A stretch of DNA of 64,000 bases from Moringa oleifera. Lineage: Eukaryota; Streptophyta; Magnoliopsida; Brassicales; Moringaceae. The notes below the pieces were generated by a model. It saw nothing but the letters and a program-made list of their open reading frames with translations, had not been told where the DNA came from and did not search any database. Made by a program: the position numbers and the translations under genes. Where the stretch lies: contig JAJFZO010000230.1 of NCBI GenBank assembly GCA_021397835.1, forward strand, positions 3,404,001 to 3,468,000, read 5' to 3'. Position 1 is the first letter of the stretch, and every line of letters starts with the position of its first letter. Of this stretch, positions 12,513 to 24,765 are shown one piece after another.

Positions 12513-14796
12513 ATGCAAACAAACGATTGCTTGACAAACCAACCTTCTCCTCATGATACATACGATCAGAATACTGAGAAGAGCTCTGTTGATCTTATGA
12601 ATTACTCAAAGAATCAAACAAGAATGGATGCTAGCGAAGAGGTAGTTTATTTGCTTTATTTATCAAGTTTTCTATGTTTCTATCTTTATGTTTCATTTTT
12701 GTTCTTATTCATTCTTTAAAATTTTTGTACGTGTTTCAGGTCTTTTCATCTTTCTTTTTTTTTTTTCATTTTTTTCTGAACAGATATGGGTATTTGATTT
12801 TATTACTTGTTCATATTTACATTTTCTTAGGTTTACATTTACATTTTTTCTTCTACTTTATAATCTTCCCTTCTTTTTCTGCTTTCTTTTTTGGTTGTGT
12901 TATTATCTGATCAGTTTTTGATGTAAGCCTGAATCTTGTTTTCTTCTTGATATATATATATATATATGCATGCATCGGCTTTATAATTGATTTCTTTAAT
13001 TTCCTTCTCTTCACTAACTTCAAAATTTTTGGTGCTAATTCAATTTTCTCATTATTTTTCCTGCTTTCTGACACCTTATTTTGATTCTTAATGTTCAGCT
13101 TCAACTTGAAAGGTTCAAGAACAAGCCTTCTCTTAATCTACAACTCAGCATTACTCCTCATTTTTTGAAGCTTTTGAGAACCGCACTACGCCGAGAAAAA
13201 GCCTCGCCAAGAAATCAATTCTTGGGCAAACTTATTGAATCATCAAATGGTGATGATCGTGCAACTCAAGAGGCAATGGAGAAGATTAAGGCTGCAAACT
13301 TCCCAGCTTTGCTGCTGCAAATTGGTGACTGGAAGGTAATGCAAACCATTCATCTAATGGTCCCCTTATATAATGTAAAGAATAGCACCATAGGTTCAAA
13401 CAGAATCTGAGATCATCAATGTTTTATACTTTGATTTTGTTTCTGATTCTTGTTAAAATACGTACGCCCAGGTGATGTCATCAGAAAATAAAGGTGATCT
13501 GGTGGTGACGTTTTTTGCGTCAAACGACAGCTAGTCTGGGAAATCCTGGAGAGCGGTTTGAAGAACAAGATTGAGATTCGATGGGCTGATATCATGGCCA
13601 TTAGAGCTGTCATGGAGGAGAATAAACCCGGAATCCTGGAAGTTGAGGTGGGTGAAACTTGATGCTTAATGTTTCCTTTTCACAATGCCTTTCTCGGATA
13701 ATTAGATTTCTTGATTACGATAAGTTCTTCTTTCGCAGTTAATCCATCCTCCTTCATTCTATCGTGAGATGAATCCGGAGCCCAGAAAGCACAGTCTGTG
13801 GAAACCAACCCAGGACTTCACTGGAGGACAAGCTACCTCTTACAGGTACACACCATTTTTGCTTCCCAAAGAGTTCTCTTGTCAAGTCTCCTCTTTCTGC
13901 TTCAATGCCATTGTAAGAATATATGCTAGCTTTTCAATCAGTTTTATTGGTTAACATGTGTAATCTATGCTACTGACAATGTTACGTCTTCCAGGAGGCA
14001 TCGTCTCAAGTTTCCTCCGAGAGCTCTTGACAAGCCCTATGAGAAGCTTCTGCAATTTGACAAGCAGTTGTTTCAGCTTAGCAAGTCGCAATTTCCAAGA
14101 ATGCTGTCTCCTTTCTTCTCCCGTCCGAAGCATCATCCTGTTTCTTCCATTAACCCAAGCCGAGGTCAAGTCAACATATATCCCGATATTCCTCAGGCAC
14201 CTGTGATTCCTTACAGGAGAGAAGAGTTACAAGGTGAAGCAACCCCACCAGCTCCAAGAACCATTGATTCGAATGCGTCTGTAACAGGTACTTTGTTGCT
14301 ACCAATTGCAAGTCCGTTTTCTTTCAAGCTTTAACACTGAAAATTGCGAGCTAATTTTTGCTTCTCTTCCTTCTACCCTTCTGAATATTTTGTCATAACA
14401 TAGATGAGGACGTCAGAGATCGTAGCCGAGTGGCTCAACAGGGGTATAGATGAGAGTCGTGGAGAACATTCATCACAAGGTCAACAGGTGATCAGTTTTT
14501 CAAATGCTTCGGCTCAGGATCAAATCAAAGGAAAGGAACCTGTTCCGTTGGCCACTCAACTGAATACAGGCGTCCCTGATCAAACACATGATCCAATGCC
14601 CTTCCAAACTGCTTTAAGAAATTTTGAACACAACATGTTGAGAAGCATACAGATCGGATGCAAGGATGACAAATACTCACAATCATCCGCTGGAGAGCAT
14701 TTTCCAAATTTGCCCCGGCAGCCAGCAAAAGCACCTCATCCGCTGGAGAGCATTGGAACTACGGACAAAATAGAGCAGCTGAGAGCACCAGTCTGA
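12513..14796 (+). pseudogene. ASG1-like (TRF2/HOY1 PH-like domain) gene, copy 1, frameshifted
   Basis: The gene has the six-exon layout of plant ASG1-like proteins (ALTERED SEED GERMINATION 1, At2g24100/At4g30780 type; molecular role not settled). Exons are 12513-12641, 13099-13335, 13472-13647, 13739-13845, 13995-14287 and 14404-14796. Family landmarks are FPALLLQIGDWKV, KNKIEIRWADI, RKHSLWKPTQDFTGG and RRHRLKFPPRAL. Exon 3 is 176 nt, against 177 in copy 3. The missing base follows the T-run at 13511-13516 and gives a TAG at 13532-13534. Exon 6 has a one-base insertion near its start (compare 14413-14421 with copy 2) and ends early at 14794-14796, where similarity to copy 2 stops. About 85 C-terminal residues are lost. 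I infer a pseudogene, unless these are base-call errors. Confidence 0.8.
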
Positions 14797-15895
14797 TTGC
14801 ATTTCTGCAATCAGATCAATTTCAAAAATATGCTGGGAGCCTAGAAAGCCAAAAACAGGAAAAAAAAAAAAAGTAGCTTGACCTAAAAGAAGCAGAAACC
14901 AGTGTTACCTTCCAAATTTCTTGTATTCTGATTCATGCAAGTTCTGCAGACCACCTAGCAAATAGCTTACATGGCCACTGCTGTTTAGCTGGGTATTGAC
15001 AAGACATTGCTGCAAAATCTACATCTAGTCTGATATGTGAGTTTATCTTCCTCCCAGTCACCAAAAGAAAAATCTACATCTAGTCTGATAAGTTCATCTT
15101 CCTCCCAGTCACCAAAAGAATAGTCAAGAACTGGCTAAACACGAATTCCATGTTCTTTTGTCAGATAAGAAAACAAGTTTTGATACTTAAAAATTTTACA
15201 CAACAGACTATAATCTCCACAGCAACATTATGGGTCACAATAGAGGGAGCAGTAGGCTAAATCTATGGGAAATTCATATCATCAAAAATATGCAAGAAAG
15301 AAGTTAAATAAGCAACAACATCACTTATTCAAAGTTCCTGCCGAAGTGGATCAAACAACTCCCTTTTTCGACTGTTTTTTGTTTTTAAAATCCAATGGAG
15401 TTCATTGTTGCTTGAGCATTGCTGCTGCATATAATATTAATCAAATTGTAATATTTTGACTTTGTAGTCTTCTAGTTTCTTCAATGCCCATTAATGATCT
15501 CCGAACTCTGTTTTGCTTCTCAAGCTTTCTGCTAATCTGTGCTGTCTAGAGATAGAGCGCCAAAAATAATTTGGGTGTCTGACCTTCTTTGCCCGTTTTG
15601 TTTAATGAGGCATGTCAGAGGCTAAACAACTTGGTGACCATCTCCCAATATAATTCGAAGTAAAATTTTTTTAAAACATTAAGTGAAATTATAGTTTTAC
15701 CTTCAAATTAAAATAACTTTTTTTGTGTCATTTTTCTTTGGTTTTTACTTCTTGACTCTTGCTCTCTTTTACTCGATCTTTTTTTTTTTTAAGACGACTC
15801 ATTTCTTTAATAACACTTTTGATTCGTGAAATAAAATAAAAAATAAAATAAGTATTTTTTTAAAATAAATAAAAATGACTAATTTTTATTATTTC
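14793..15895. other. Unrelated DNA replacing the 3' end of copy 1
   Basis: Homology to copy 2 stops abruptly near 14793 and homology to the array flank resumes at about 15898 (ACCTACATACAAA). The 1.1 kb between is not in the other copies. It holds a tandem duplication of about 52 bp at 15014-15118. On the minus strand there are exon-like scraps: CTGCAG, then 11 open codons (NLHESEYKKFG), then GTAACA at about 14925-14965. The origin is not recognised. Confidence 0.55.
15014..15118. repeat. Two-copy ~52-bp tandem duplication
   Basis: The block containing AATCTACATCTAGTCTGATA and CTTCCTCCCAGTCACCAAAA occurs twice in succession with minor differences. Confidence 0.9.
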
Positions 15896-16762
15896 TAGAC
15901 CTACATACAAAATAGATGACAAAAGCTAACCTACATACAAAAAGATGTATAAGATAACATTAGTAACTATAATTACTCTTATTGAGATCCATAAAGTAAA
16001 ATGACTAATTTTTTAATAATAACTTAATTTAATAATTTTTTAAATTTTAACTTGATGATCATCTTATCTATAATTTTTAATCTTTATATTAGAACTCTAC
16101 TAAGATTAAAATTCTATCAAATATTAATTATATATGTATATTTATTAAAAAAATTAAATGGATAAATTAAAGAATGAATCCTAATTTAAGAATATGAACA
16201 AAAAATTAAAAATTGAAGAAATATATACATATATTTAATTCATTCTCTAATTTTGTTAGGCCAATTTTTCTCTGATATGTATAAAATTTATTTTATCATA
16301 TATCAAATCAATTTTTATTTCATTATTTTTTTATATATGTTCTTGAATTTATATTTTCATAATTATACATGAACAATTTTGTTATCTTTAATTTAATAAT
16401 AATATCAATTAATAGTTTTTTAAAGTTAATTTAATGATAATTTTATCAAAAAATTTTACTTGTAACTCTATATATTATGACTAAATTCTATAACGTATTA
16501 ATTTTTTTCTTATATCTTACAAATATTCTTCAATTATTTGTAAATTAAATAAATAAATAAATAATATACATATCAGTCGGATTTTCAAACTTGCAATCCC
16601 TTTTTCACCTTTGATAAGAATTCACTCTTTTTTGGGACTCTTTATGTAAATCCGATAAATCAACTTTTTATCAAAATTAACATATACACATTTATTTTCC
16701 ATATTCTCCTCTTTTTTTATCTTTTTGCCTTTTCTTTTTCATAGAATAACAAGAAGGTCATC
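15896..16762. repeat. Upstream flank of ASG1-like copy 2 (array repeat)
   Basis: Bases from about 15898 match the flank at 11160-11260 (shared words AAGCTAACCTA and TTGAGATCCATAAAGTAAAA). They continue through one copy of the ~470-bp AT-rich unit into the promoter and 5' UTR region of copy 2. No separate gene is seen. Confidence 0.75.
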
Positions 16763-17205
16763 ATGCAGTCAAAAGATTGCTTGACAAACCAACCTTCTCC
16801 TCATGATACATGCAATCAAAATACTCAAAACAGTTCTATTGACCCTATGAATTACTCACAGAATCAAACAAGAACGAAAGTTCGGGATCAGGTAGTCTAT
16901 TTACTTTCTTTATCAAGTTTTTCATGTTACTATCTTTATGTTCTATTTTTGATCTTATTCATTCTTTTAAATTTCAGTACATATTTCAAGTCTTTTCATC
17001 TTTGTTTTCTTGTTTTTTTTTTTTTTTCTCTCTGAACAGATGTGGGTATTTGATTTTATTACTTGTTCATATTTGCATCCCTTTTAAGTTTACATTTATA
17101 TTCTGTCTTATACTCCTTAATCTTCCCTTCTTTTTTTGGTTTTCTTTCCTGGTTGTGTTATCATCTTACAAGTTTCAAATGTAAACCTGAATATTGTCTT
17201 CTTCT

Positions 17206-17258
<53 letters not shown>

Positions 17259-19335
17259 TGCATGCATTAGCTTTACAACTGGTTTCTTTAATTTCCTTCT
17301 CTTCACTGACTTTAAAATTTTCGGTGCTAATTCGCTTTTCTCATTAATATTTCTGTTTTTTGATATGTTATTTTGATTTTTAATTTGCAGCTTCAACTTG
17401 AAAGGTTCATGAACAAGCCTTCTCTTAATCTACGACTCGGCATTACTCCTCATTTTTTGAAGCTTTTGAGAACCACACTATGCCAGGAAAAAGCCTCCCC
17501 AAGAAATCAGTCACGTCAACCTACTGAATCATCAAATGGTGATGATCTTGCAACCCAAGAGGCTATGGAGAAGCTGAAGGCTGCAAACTTCCCAACTTTG
17601 TTACTGCAAATTGGTGACTGGAAGGTAATGCAAACCATTCATCTACCCCCCAACATATATAATGAAAACAATAACATCGTATGTTCAAGCAACAAATCCT
17701 GAGATAATCAATGTTTTATACTTTGATTTTGTTTCTGATTCTTGTTGAAAATACGTATGCCCAGGTGACATCATCAGAAAATAAAGGTGATCTGGTGGCG
17801 AAGTTTTTTTTACGTAAAACGACAGCTAGTCTGGGAGATCCTGGAGAGCGGTTTGAAGAACAAGATTGAGATTCAATGGGCTGATATCATGGCCATTAGA
17901 GCTGTCATAGAGGAGAATAAACCCGGAATTCTGGAAGTTGAGGTGGGTGAAACTTGATGCTTAATGTTTCCTTTTCTCAATGTCTTTCTCGGATAATTAG
18001 ATTTCTTGATTACGATAAGTTCTTCTCTCGCAGTTAATCCGTCCTCCTTCATTCTATCATGAGATGAACCCGGAGCCCAGAAAGCACAGTCTGTGGAAAC
18101 CAACCCAGGACTTCACTGGAGGACAAGCTACCTCTTACAGGTATACACCATTTTTGCTTCCTAACGAGTTCTCTTGTCAAGTCTCCTCTTTCTGCTTCAA
18201 TGCCATTGTAAGAATACACGCTAGCTTTTCCATCAGTTTTATTGGTTAACATGTGTAATATGCTACTGACAATGTTACGTCTTCCAGGAGGCATCGTCTC
18301 AAGTTTCCTCCTAGAGCTCTTGACAGGCCCTATGAGAAGCTTCTGCAATTTGAGAAGCAGTTGTTTCTGCTTAGCAAGTCAGGATTTCCAAGAATGATGT
18401 CTCCATTCTTCTTCCGTCCCAGGCATCATTCTGTTCCTCTCATTAACCCAAGCCGAGGTCAAGTCAACCTGTATCCCAATATTCCTCAGGCACCTGTGAT
18501 TCCTTATATGAGAGAAGAGTTACAGGGGGTAGCAACCCCACCAGCTCCAAGAACTATTGATGCGAATGCGTCTGTAACAGGTACTTTGTTGCTACCAATT
18601 ACAAGTCTGTTTTCTTTCAAGCTTTAATTAACAGCGAAAATTGTGAGCTAACTTTTGCTTCTCTTCCTTCTGACCTTCTGAATATTTCGTCATAACATAG
18701 ATGAGGACGTCAGGATCGTAGCCGAGTGGCTCAACAGGGGCATAGATGAGAGTCGTGGAGAAAATGAATCACAGCGACAACAGATGATCAGTTTCTCAAA
18801 TGCTTCAGTTCAGGATCAAATCAGAGGAAAGGAACCTGTTCCGTTGGCCACTCTAGTGAATACAGGCGTCGTTGATCAAATAGACGATCCAATGCCCTTC
18901 CAGACTGCTTTGAGAAATTTTGAGCACAACATGTTGAGAAGCATACAGATCGGATGCATAGATGAAAAATACTCGCAATCAGCTGGAGCGTTTCCAAACT
19001 TGCCCTCGCAGCGAGCAGGCTCATCTGCTGGAGAGCATTGGAAGTATGGACAGAATATAGCAGCTGAGAGCACCAGTCTGTATCCTGATGGGCATCCACA
19101 GGGTATCAACGGGCAGCTCTATCCGGATGAATGTGGGGTGCCGCAAGCTCAGCTTTTAAGTAGGGTGCCTCCTCAGCCTGTAAATGGAGTGCCTCCTGAA
19201 GCTTCTATCTACGAATATTTGACTACGGACCAGTCTTCACCCTTATCATTTCTTCCATATGTTCCCCCGTATCTGGAAGAATGGGTAGAATTTGGCAGCT
19301 TAGATGCCATGGATGAGGTTGACAGCTGGCTCTAG
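16763..19335 (+). pseudogene. ASG1-like (TRF2/HOY1 PH-like domain) gene, copy 2, one frameshift
   Basis: This is the longest copy. Exons are 16763-16891, 17391-17624, 17765-17942, 18034-18140, 18288-18580 and 18701-19335, which would give roughly 524 residues in an undamaged family member. Landmarks are FPTLLLQIGDWKV, RKHSLWKPTQDFTGG, RRHRLKFPPRALDRPYEK, a downstream DEDVRIVAEWLNRGI block and an acidic C-terminus ending MDEVDSWL. Exon 3 is 178 nt, one base longer than in copy 3. The extra base lies in the eight-T run at 17804-17811 and brings in a TGA at 17867-17869. Every other exon keeps frame, so the break is either recent or a homopolymer sequencing error. If it is an error, this is the one functional gene of the array. 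Confidence 0.8.
17209..17255. repeat. (TA)n microsatellite in intron 1 of copy 2
   Basis: A TA run of more than 20 units lies at the same intron position as shorter TA runs in copy 1 (12952-12967) and copy 3 (21245-21268). The three copies differ mainly in repeat number. Confidence 0.9.
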
Positions 19336-20430
19336 TAGGAAAATTATAGGAATTTTCATTAGGGCCGGATATCTGCTGGCCTATCATCGGCTGTTCATAA
19401 TTGCTTATTTCGGTTCATGGGATAGGTATTAAATTAAGTGATCAGCTCAGTTCTCAGGTGATGGTCTTTGTAGATTTGGACTGAAATTAAGTTTGGCAGT
19501 AGATGATCTCCAAATCTTCATGAAGAAATTAATTTATTCAAAAATTAATTATTTATAAAACCCATATAATTTTTCCTAATTTTTTTTTATAAAAGCATAT
19601 ATTATATGATGCCATTAATGTGACCAAACTTGATCTTTTTTTTCTCTAATTATTTACTTTGCTTACTTTTTTTTCATAATTATATACTCATGACTATCAC
19701 AATTTGTTTTGTTTTTTAAATTTTAACTTCATGATAATATTATCTAAACTTTTCAATCTTTATATTGGAACTCTATTAAGACTAAAATTCTATCAAGTAT
19801 TAATTAATTAATTTTATTTTTTTTATATATATACTTAATGGATAAATTAAAGAATGAATTCCTAATTTAGGAAAATATATGAAAATTTAAAAAATTCATA
19901 CTTAATTTATTCTCTAATTTATTAGGTCAGTTTTTCTATTTTAATATATATATATATATATAATTTATTCAGTGATATATCAGATCAATTTTTTATTTCA
20001 ATATTTTTTATATATATTCTTGAATTCATGTTTTTATAATTATACATAAATAATTTTTCAATTTTTGATTTAATGATAATATTATTTAATAGTTTTTTAA
20101 ACTTAATATCTAATGATAATTTTATCTAAAAAATTTACCAGTAACTCTATTACGATTAAATTCTATAAAATATTAATTTTTTCTTCTAATATTCTTGAAT
20201 TATTTATAAATTCATGCTCTATCTATTTTTAACTGTTTATATATTATATTTTAATTTTTATGATTAAATTTAATACTTTTATATTTAAATTTATAGATAA
20301 TTTATTATTATAATTTTACTAGATAATTGGATATAATTTTTTAATTATTTTTATAATTTTTTTGTTATAAATTTTATAATTTTTAATTAATTAATTTTTA
20401 ATTTATATTTTAAAATTATGATTATAACTA

Positions 20431-20475
<45 letters not shown>

Positions 20476-20780
20476 CAAATTTATTAATGGACATCTAATA
20501 TGATAAAATAATTCGTGCATTCAACAGGTTAATAGCTAATATTGGTAAAAACCATAATGATTAAAGGAGCTTCTAAAATATAATAAAAAAATAAAATACA
20601 TAAATAAAAACTATACGTATAAATAGGATTTTCAAATTAGCAATGCCCTTATCAGCTCTGAGCAGAGTCCACGCCAAAAGGACTCCTTATATAAACCCGA
20701 TAAACCATCTTTTTATCAAAACATATACACATTTATTTTTTCATATTCTCCTCTTTTTTCTTATTTTTTTTTACTTTTCT
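19336..20780. repeat. 3' flank of copy 2 and upstream flank of copy 3
   Basis: The 3' flank (19470-19620) is shared with relic copy 0. It is followed by AT-rich DNA that includes a diverged ~470-bp array unit and a (TTA/ATT)n run at about 20434-20475. No coding potential is seen. Confidence 0.7.
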
Positions 20781-20860
20781 TTCAGATAGAATAACAAGAG
20801 GATCATCATGCAGACAAACTTTCAGATAGAATAACAAGAGGATCATCATGCAGACAAACC
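20781..20860 (+). repeat. Exact-period 40-bp tandem duplication over the start codon of copy 3
   Basis: The 40 bases from 20781 are repeated from 20821 with one difference. The unit includes TTCAGATAGAATAACAAG and the initiator ATG. The first ATG (20808) opens only eight codons before TAA. The second (20848) is in frame with the ASG1-like protein. Confidence 0.95.
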
Positions 20861-21243
20861 AGCCTTCTCCTCATGATACATGTGATCAGAATACTGATAA
20901 CAGCTCTGTTGATTACTCAAAGAATCAAACAAGAGCAGATGTTAGCGAACAGGTAATTTATTTACTTTCTCTATCAAGTTTTCTTTACGTTTCATTTTTG
21001 TTCTTATTCATTCTTTAAAAATTTTGTACATGTTTCAAGTCTTTTCATCTTTGTTTCTTTATTTTTTCTCTAAACATATATGGGTTTTTGATTTCATTAC
21101 TTGTTTACATTTACATTCTTTTTAGGTTTACATTTACATTCTTTTTTCTACTTCCTAATCTTCCCCTTCTTGTTCTGCTTTCTTTTCCGGTTGTGTTATT
21201 ATTTCATTAGTTCTCATGTAAGCCTAAATCTTGTCTTCTTCTT

Positions 21244-21274
<31 letters not shown>

Positions 21275-22143
21275 GTATATGTGCATGCATTGGCTTTATC
21301 ATTGCTTTCTTTTCATACTCTTTCTTGACTTTAAAATTTCTCCTTCTTTTTCTACTTCCTAATCTTTTTTTTTTCTTTTTCTGCTTTCTCTCCTGGTTGT
21401 GTTGTTATCTGATCATATAAGCAGGAATCTTGTCTTTTTCTTGATATGTGCATGCATTGGTTTTATAATTGGTTTCTTTAATTTCATTCTCTTCACTGAC
21501 TTTAAAATTTTCTCTAGTCAAATTCAATTTTTTCATTAGTTTTTTTGCTTTTTGATACCTTGTTTTCATTCTTAATTTTCAGCTTCAACTTGAAAGGTTC
21601 GAGAACAAGCCTTCTCGTGAACTACAACCCAGCATTAACCCTTCTTTTTCGAAGCTTTTGAGAACCACACTATGCCAAGAAAAAACCTCCCCAGCAGACC
21701 GATCCTCAGGCAAACCTATTGAATTATCAAATGGTGATGATCTTGCAACCCAAGAGGCAATGGAGAAGCTGAAGGCTGCAATCTTCCCAGCTTTGCTGCT
21801 GCAAATTGGTGATTGGAAGGTAATGCAAACCATTCATCTACCGGTCAGCATATATAATGAAAACAATAGCACCGTATGTTCAAACAGAATCTGAGATCAT
21901 CAATATGCTTTGATTTTGTTTCTGATTCTTGTTTAAAATACGTACGCCCAGGTGATGTCATCAGAAAATAAAGGTGATCTGGTGGTGAAGTTTTTTTACT
22001 TAACACGACAGCTAGTCTGGGAAATCCTGGAGAGCGGTTTGAAGAACAAGATTGAGATTCAATGGGCTGATATCATGGCCATTAGAGCTGTCATGGAGGA
22101 GAATAAACCCGGAATCCTGGAAGTTGAGGTGGGTGCAACTTGA
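20848..22143 (+). pseudogene. ASG1-like gene, copy 3, truncated after exon 3
   Basis: Exons 1-3 are intact and in frame: 20848-20952, 21583-21819 and 21952-22128. Exon 3 carries the undamaged reading through the T-run (21991-21997) into RQLVWEILESGLKNK and IMAIRAVMEENKPGILEVE. The donor after exon 3 is present, but at 22180/22181 the intron changes abruptly into Copia sequence. Exons 4-6 do not occur anywhere downstream in the window. Intron 1 has an internal duplication (about 21150-21330 against 21345-21480; shared word GTGCATGCATTGG). Only a truncated N-terminal protein of roughly 175 residues plus readthrough could be made. Confidence 0.85.
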
Positions 22144-22228
22144 TGCTTAATGTTTCATTTTCTCAGTCGTCTTTCTCGGACACAGAAAAGAAAATACAGA
22201 ATTCTATAGTATTTTTTACATTCTTTCT

Positions 22229-22240
22229 TAGTATCAGAGC
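22229..22240 (+). other. Copia primer-binding-like site
   Basis: TAGTATCAGAGC differs by one base from TGGTATCAGAGC, the stretch complementary to the 3' end of initiator Met tRNA that plant Copia elements use. It lies about 20 bp upstream of the gag ATG at 22259. Confidence 0.75.
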
Positions 22241-22258
22241 CTCCACAGATCCGTTGCC

Positions 22259-22703
22259 ATGGCTTCCTTTGCTAACTACATCTCCAACACCAGTGCTGCA
22301 AACAATCAGCCCTTAAAGAATTTGTTTCCCTTCTATGCATCCCTAAGTTTCCAGTTCAGCTTCAAACTTGACAGAGAAAATTATGTCATCTGGAAAAATC
22401 AAGTCCTTGCTCCAGCTAAAGGCCATAAAATAGACGGATTTCTACTGGGAACCAAGCCCTGTCCACCAGCAAACCTTTACATCACAGATGATGAAGGAAA
22501 AACAAGAGAAGAGGATAATCCAGAATATCCAGAATGGATCCAGCAAGACCAACTATTGGCAAGCTGGCTGATGTCCATAATCTCCTTGGACATCTTGAGT
22601 CAAATCAAGACCGATACCACAGCACATGGTATATGGTCAAGAGTCGAAAGATTGTTTGGAACCCAAATGAGGTCCAAATTCATGCAGCTGAAATCTACAC
22701 TAT
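22259..22703 (+). pseudogene. Copia gag, N-terminal part
   Basis: The frame starts at an ATG right after the primer-binding site. It encodes the gag/UBN2-type capsid region with LDRENYVIWKNQVL, WIQQDQLLASWLMSI and WSRVERLFGTQMRSKFMQL. The frame is cut one base into a codon by the CACTA insertion and resumes in the same phase at 28429. Confidence 0.9.
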
Positions 22704-22724
22704 CACTACAAAAAAAATTGTCAT

Positions 22725-23290
22725 TTACTAACGCCACCTTTTAGTAACGGTTAAAATCCATTAGTATATGTACATAAATATTGACAGATTTTTTAGTCCG
22801 TCAATACATATATGATCATTACTGAGGAATAAAAAATCTGTCAATATATACCATATATATAGTAATGGTTTCTATTATCCGTCACTAAAAATTGTAATTG
22901 CAAATATGTACTGACAGATTTTTATTGTCCGTAAGTAAAAGTCTTACTTTTAGTGACAGATTTATTTTTCATTAGTAAATATCTAGTCTGTAGTGTCGGA
23001 TATGCATGTGTGTCACTAAATATCTTACATATAGCAACGGTTCTATACTAGTTATCAGTAAATATGTGCTTATACTGACGGATTATTTTATCCATCAGTA
23101 AATCTTTTGTATTTACTGACAATCATTTTTTGTTTGTTAGTAAATACCTGAAAATATTTAACTTATAGTGACAAATATCTTTGTGCGTCAGTAAATCTAT
23201 ACCTATAGTGACGATTATTTACAGGTGTCACTAAATATCCAATATATTCATGATATACATTGATGGATTTTTTGTCTTTATGTTCATCAC
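22725..23290. repeat. Left subterminal repeat array of the CACTA element
   Basis: Many degenerate copies of TACTGACGGAT / GTCAGTAAAT and TAGTGACAGATT-type words occur in both orientations. In CACTA elements such arrays are the binding sites for the element-encoded DNA-binding protein. Confidence 0.85.
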
Positions 23291-24019
23291 AAAATAGTTA
23301 ATTATTTACATTGGTATGTATCAAAAAATATATTTAAAAGATTTTGAGTGTAAATTTATTATGTAAGATTTTAATTTGAATAAATATTTCAAAAATAAAT
23401 GAAAGACATGATTTAATTGAATCAAATCGAAATATGATATATATATATATGTACATGTACAATTAATTCAATGGATAATTTAAAATATAAAGTGAAAATA
23501 ATTAAAATAATTTTAATTAATTAAAATTATTTGCAAATATTTTTAGATAATTAAAATCTTTGATGAAGAAAAAATAATCCATTTTACTATATTGTACCAT
23601 ATGATATTTATCACGTTCATTAAACAAGATAATATATATTTTTCAATATGACATTACAAGATACATGACAATAATAACATACATATCATGCACATATACT
23701 TTTCAATTAATTATTGAAGAGATTTTAATTAATTGAAAGATTTTCAAAATTTTTATGATGTTTATATCAAGATTAATTTTTTAAAAAAATCTAAATTATC
23801 TTTTAATAATATAAAGGCACAATTATATGGATAAGTTAAATTTTATTTTATTTTACATAAATATCACATTTTTTAAAAAATAATTCACAAAAAGAGTAAT
23901 ATAAAATTAATTTTATTTACTTTTAAATGTAAATATAAAATAAAATTAAAAAATTGATTTAACTAATAAATTTATTTATTTTAAAAAAATAATTTTTATT
24001 TATTTTATGTGAATTCATC

Positions 24020-24660
24020 GGGATGATGGTATCTCTTTTTTCTTTCTTTCATTTGCTCCTCCTTCGGTTCTTGCTCTAAATCCCTAAAATATAAATCTCT
24101 TCCTCTCACAATTGCTATCCATTTTGTGTTAAATTTTTCTCATTTCTCTTCTCTTGGTTTGAATCTCACATCTTATTCATTTACAAAATTTTGCAATCGA
24201 GTGATTTAGATCTCAAGAAACCACCGAAAGCTTTCACAGGTGAAGGTAGGCCTTTTCTCATTTGCGCAATTTCTTCACGAAATCCTTCTGATTCATTTGA
24301 GGCTGAGGGTTTTAGCTTTGAATTAATGGATGTTTCTCTGAAAATACCCATAAATTGCAGCTTGGAGCTTACTGTTTCTACACAGAATCCATTTACTCAC
24401 AGCTTTGCAAGAACAGCAAAAGCCATTTACTCACAGGTAACCAAAGCAGTTTCAATTCTGAAAGATTATGGATTTTCACTATTTGTTTCTATATCCTCGA
24501 ACAAATCTGGTGGGTTCTTTATTATTAAGTTCAGTTTTTTATATTGTTTTTCTTGGAGATGTGGTAATCTCAGGGATGATGAGTATGCTGCCCTGGATTA
24601 GGATAATCTTGGGTATGCCCTGGATGCAGTTTTTTATATTGTTAATTTTATTCTCTTGAT
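24020..24660 (+). other. CACTA interior, 5'UTR/exon-like segment of unknown source
   Basis: Pyrimidine-rich, 5'-UTR-like DNA (24040-24190) runs into an open stretch 24191-24601 with candidate donors (for example CTCACAG then GTAACC at 24436). The translation has no motif I recognise. It could be the element's own leader or a captured gene start. Confidence 0.35.
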
Positions 24661-24765
24661 CTTTCTAACAAAGGAGAAAGAGGAGCACTTCAAAGACAGA
24701 GTGAGAGGAGAGAGAGAAAAAGAGAGGCAGAGATGCACCTGCAAGACTTATTGCTCTTTCCAGAG

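Noticed and set aside
12674..13104. Phe-rich and Lys-rich open frames in intron 1 of the ASG1-like copies
   Set aside because: These are T-rich intron and TA-repeat translations. They recur in all copies but do not keep frame between them.
22725..23290. Possible CRISPR-like array of regularly repeated words
   Set aside because: The repeats are degenerate, in both orientations and irregularly spaced. They are CACTA subterminal repeats in a plant nuclear genome.
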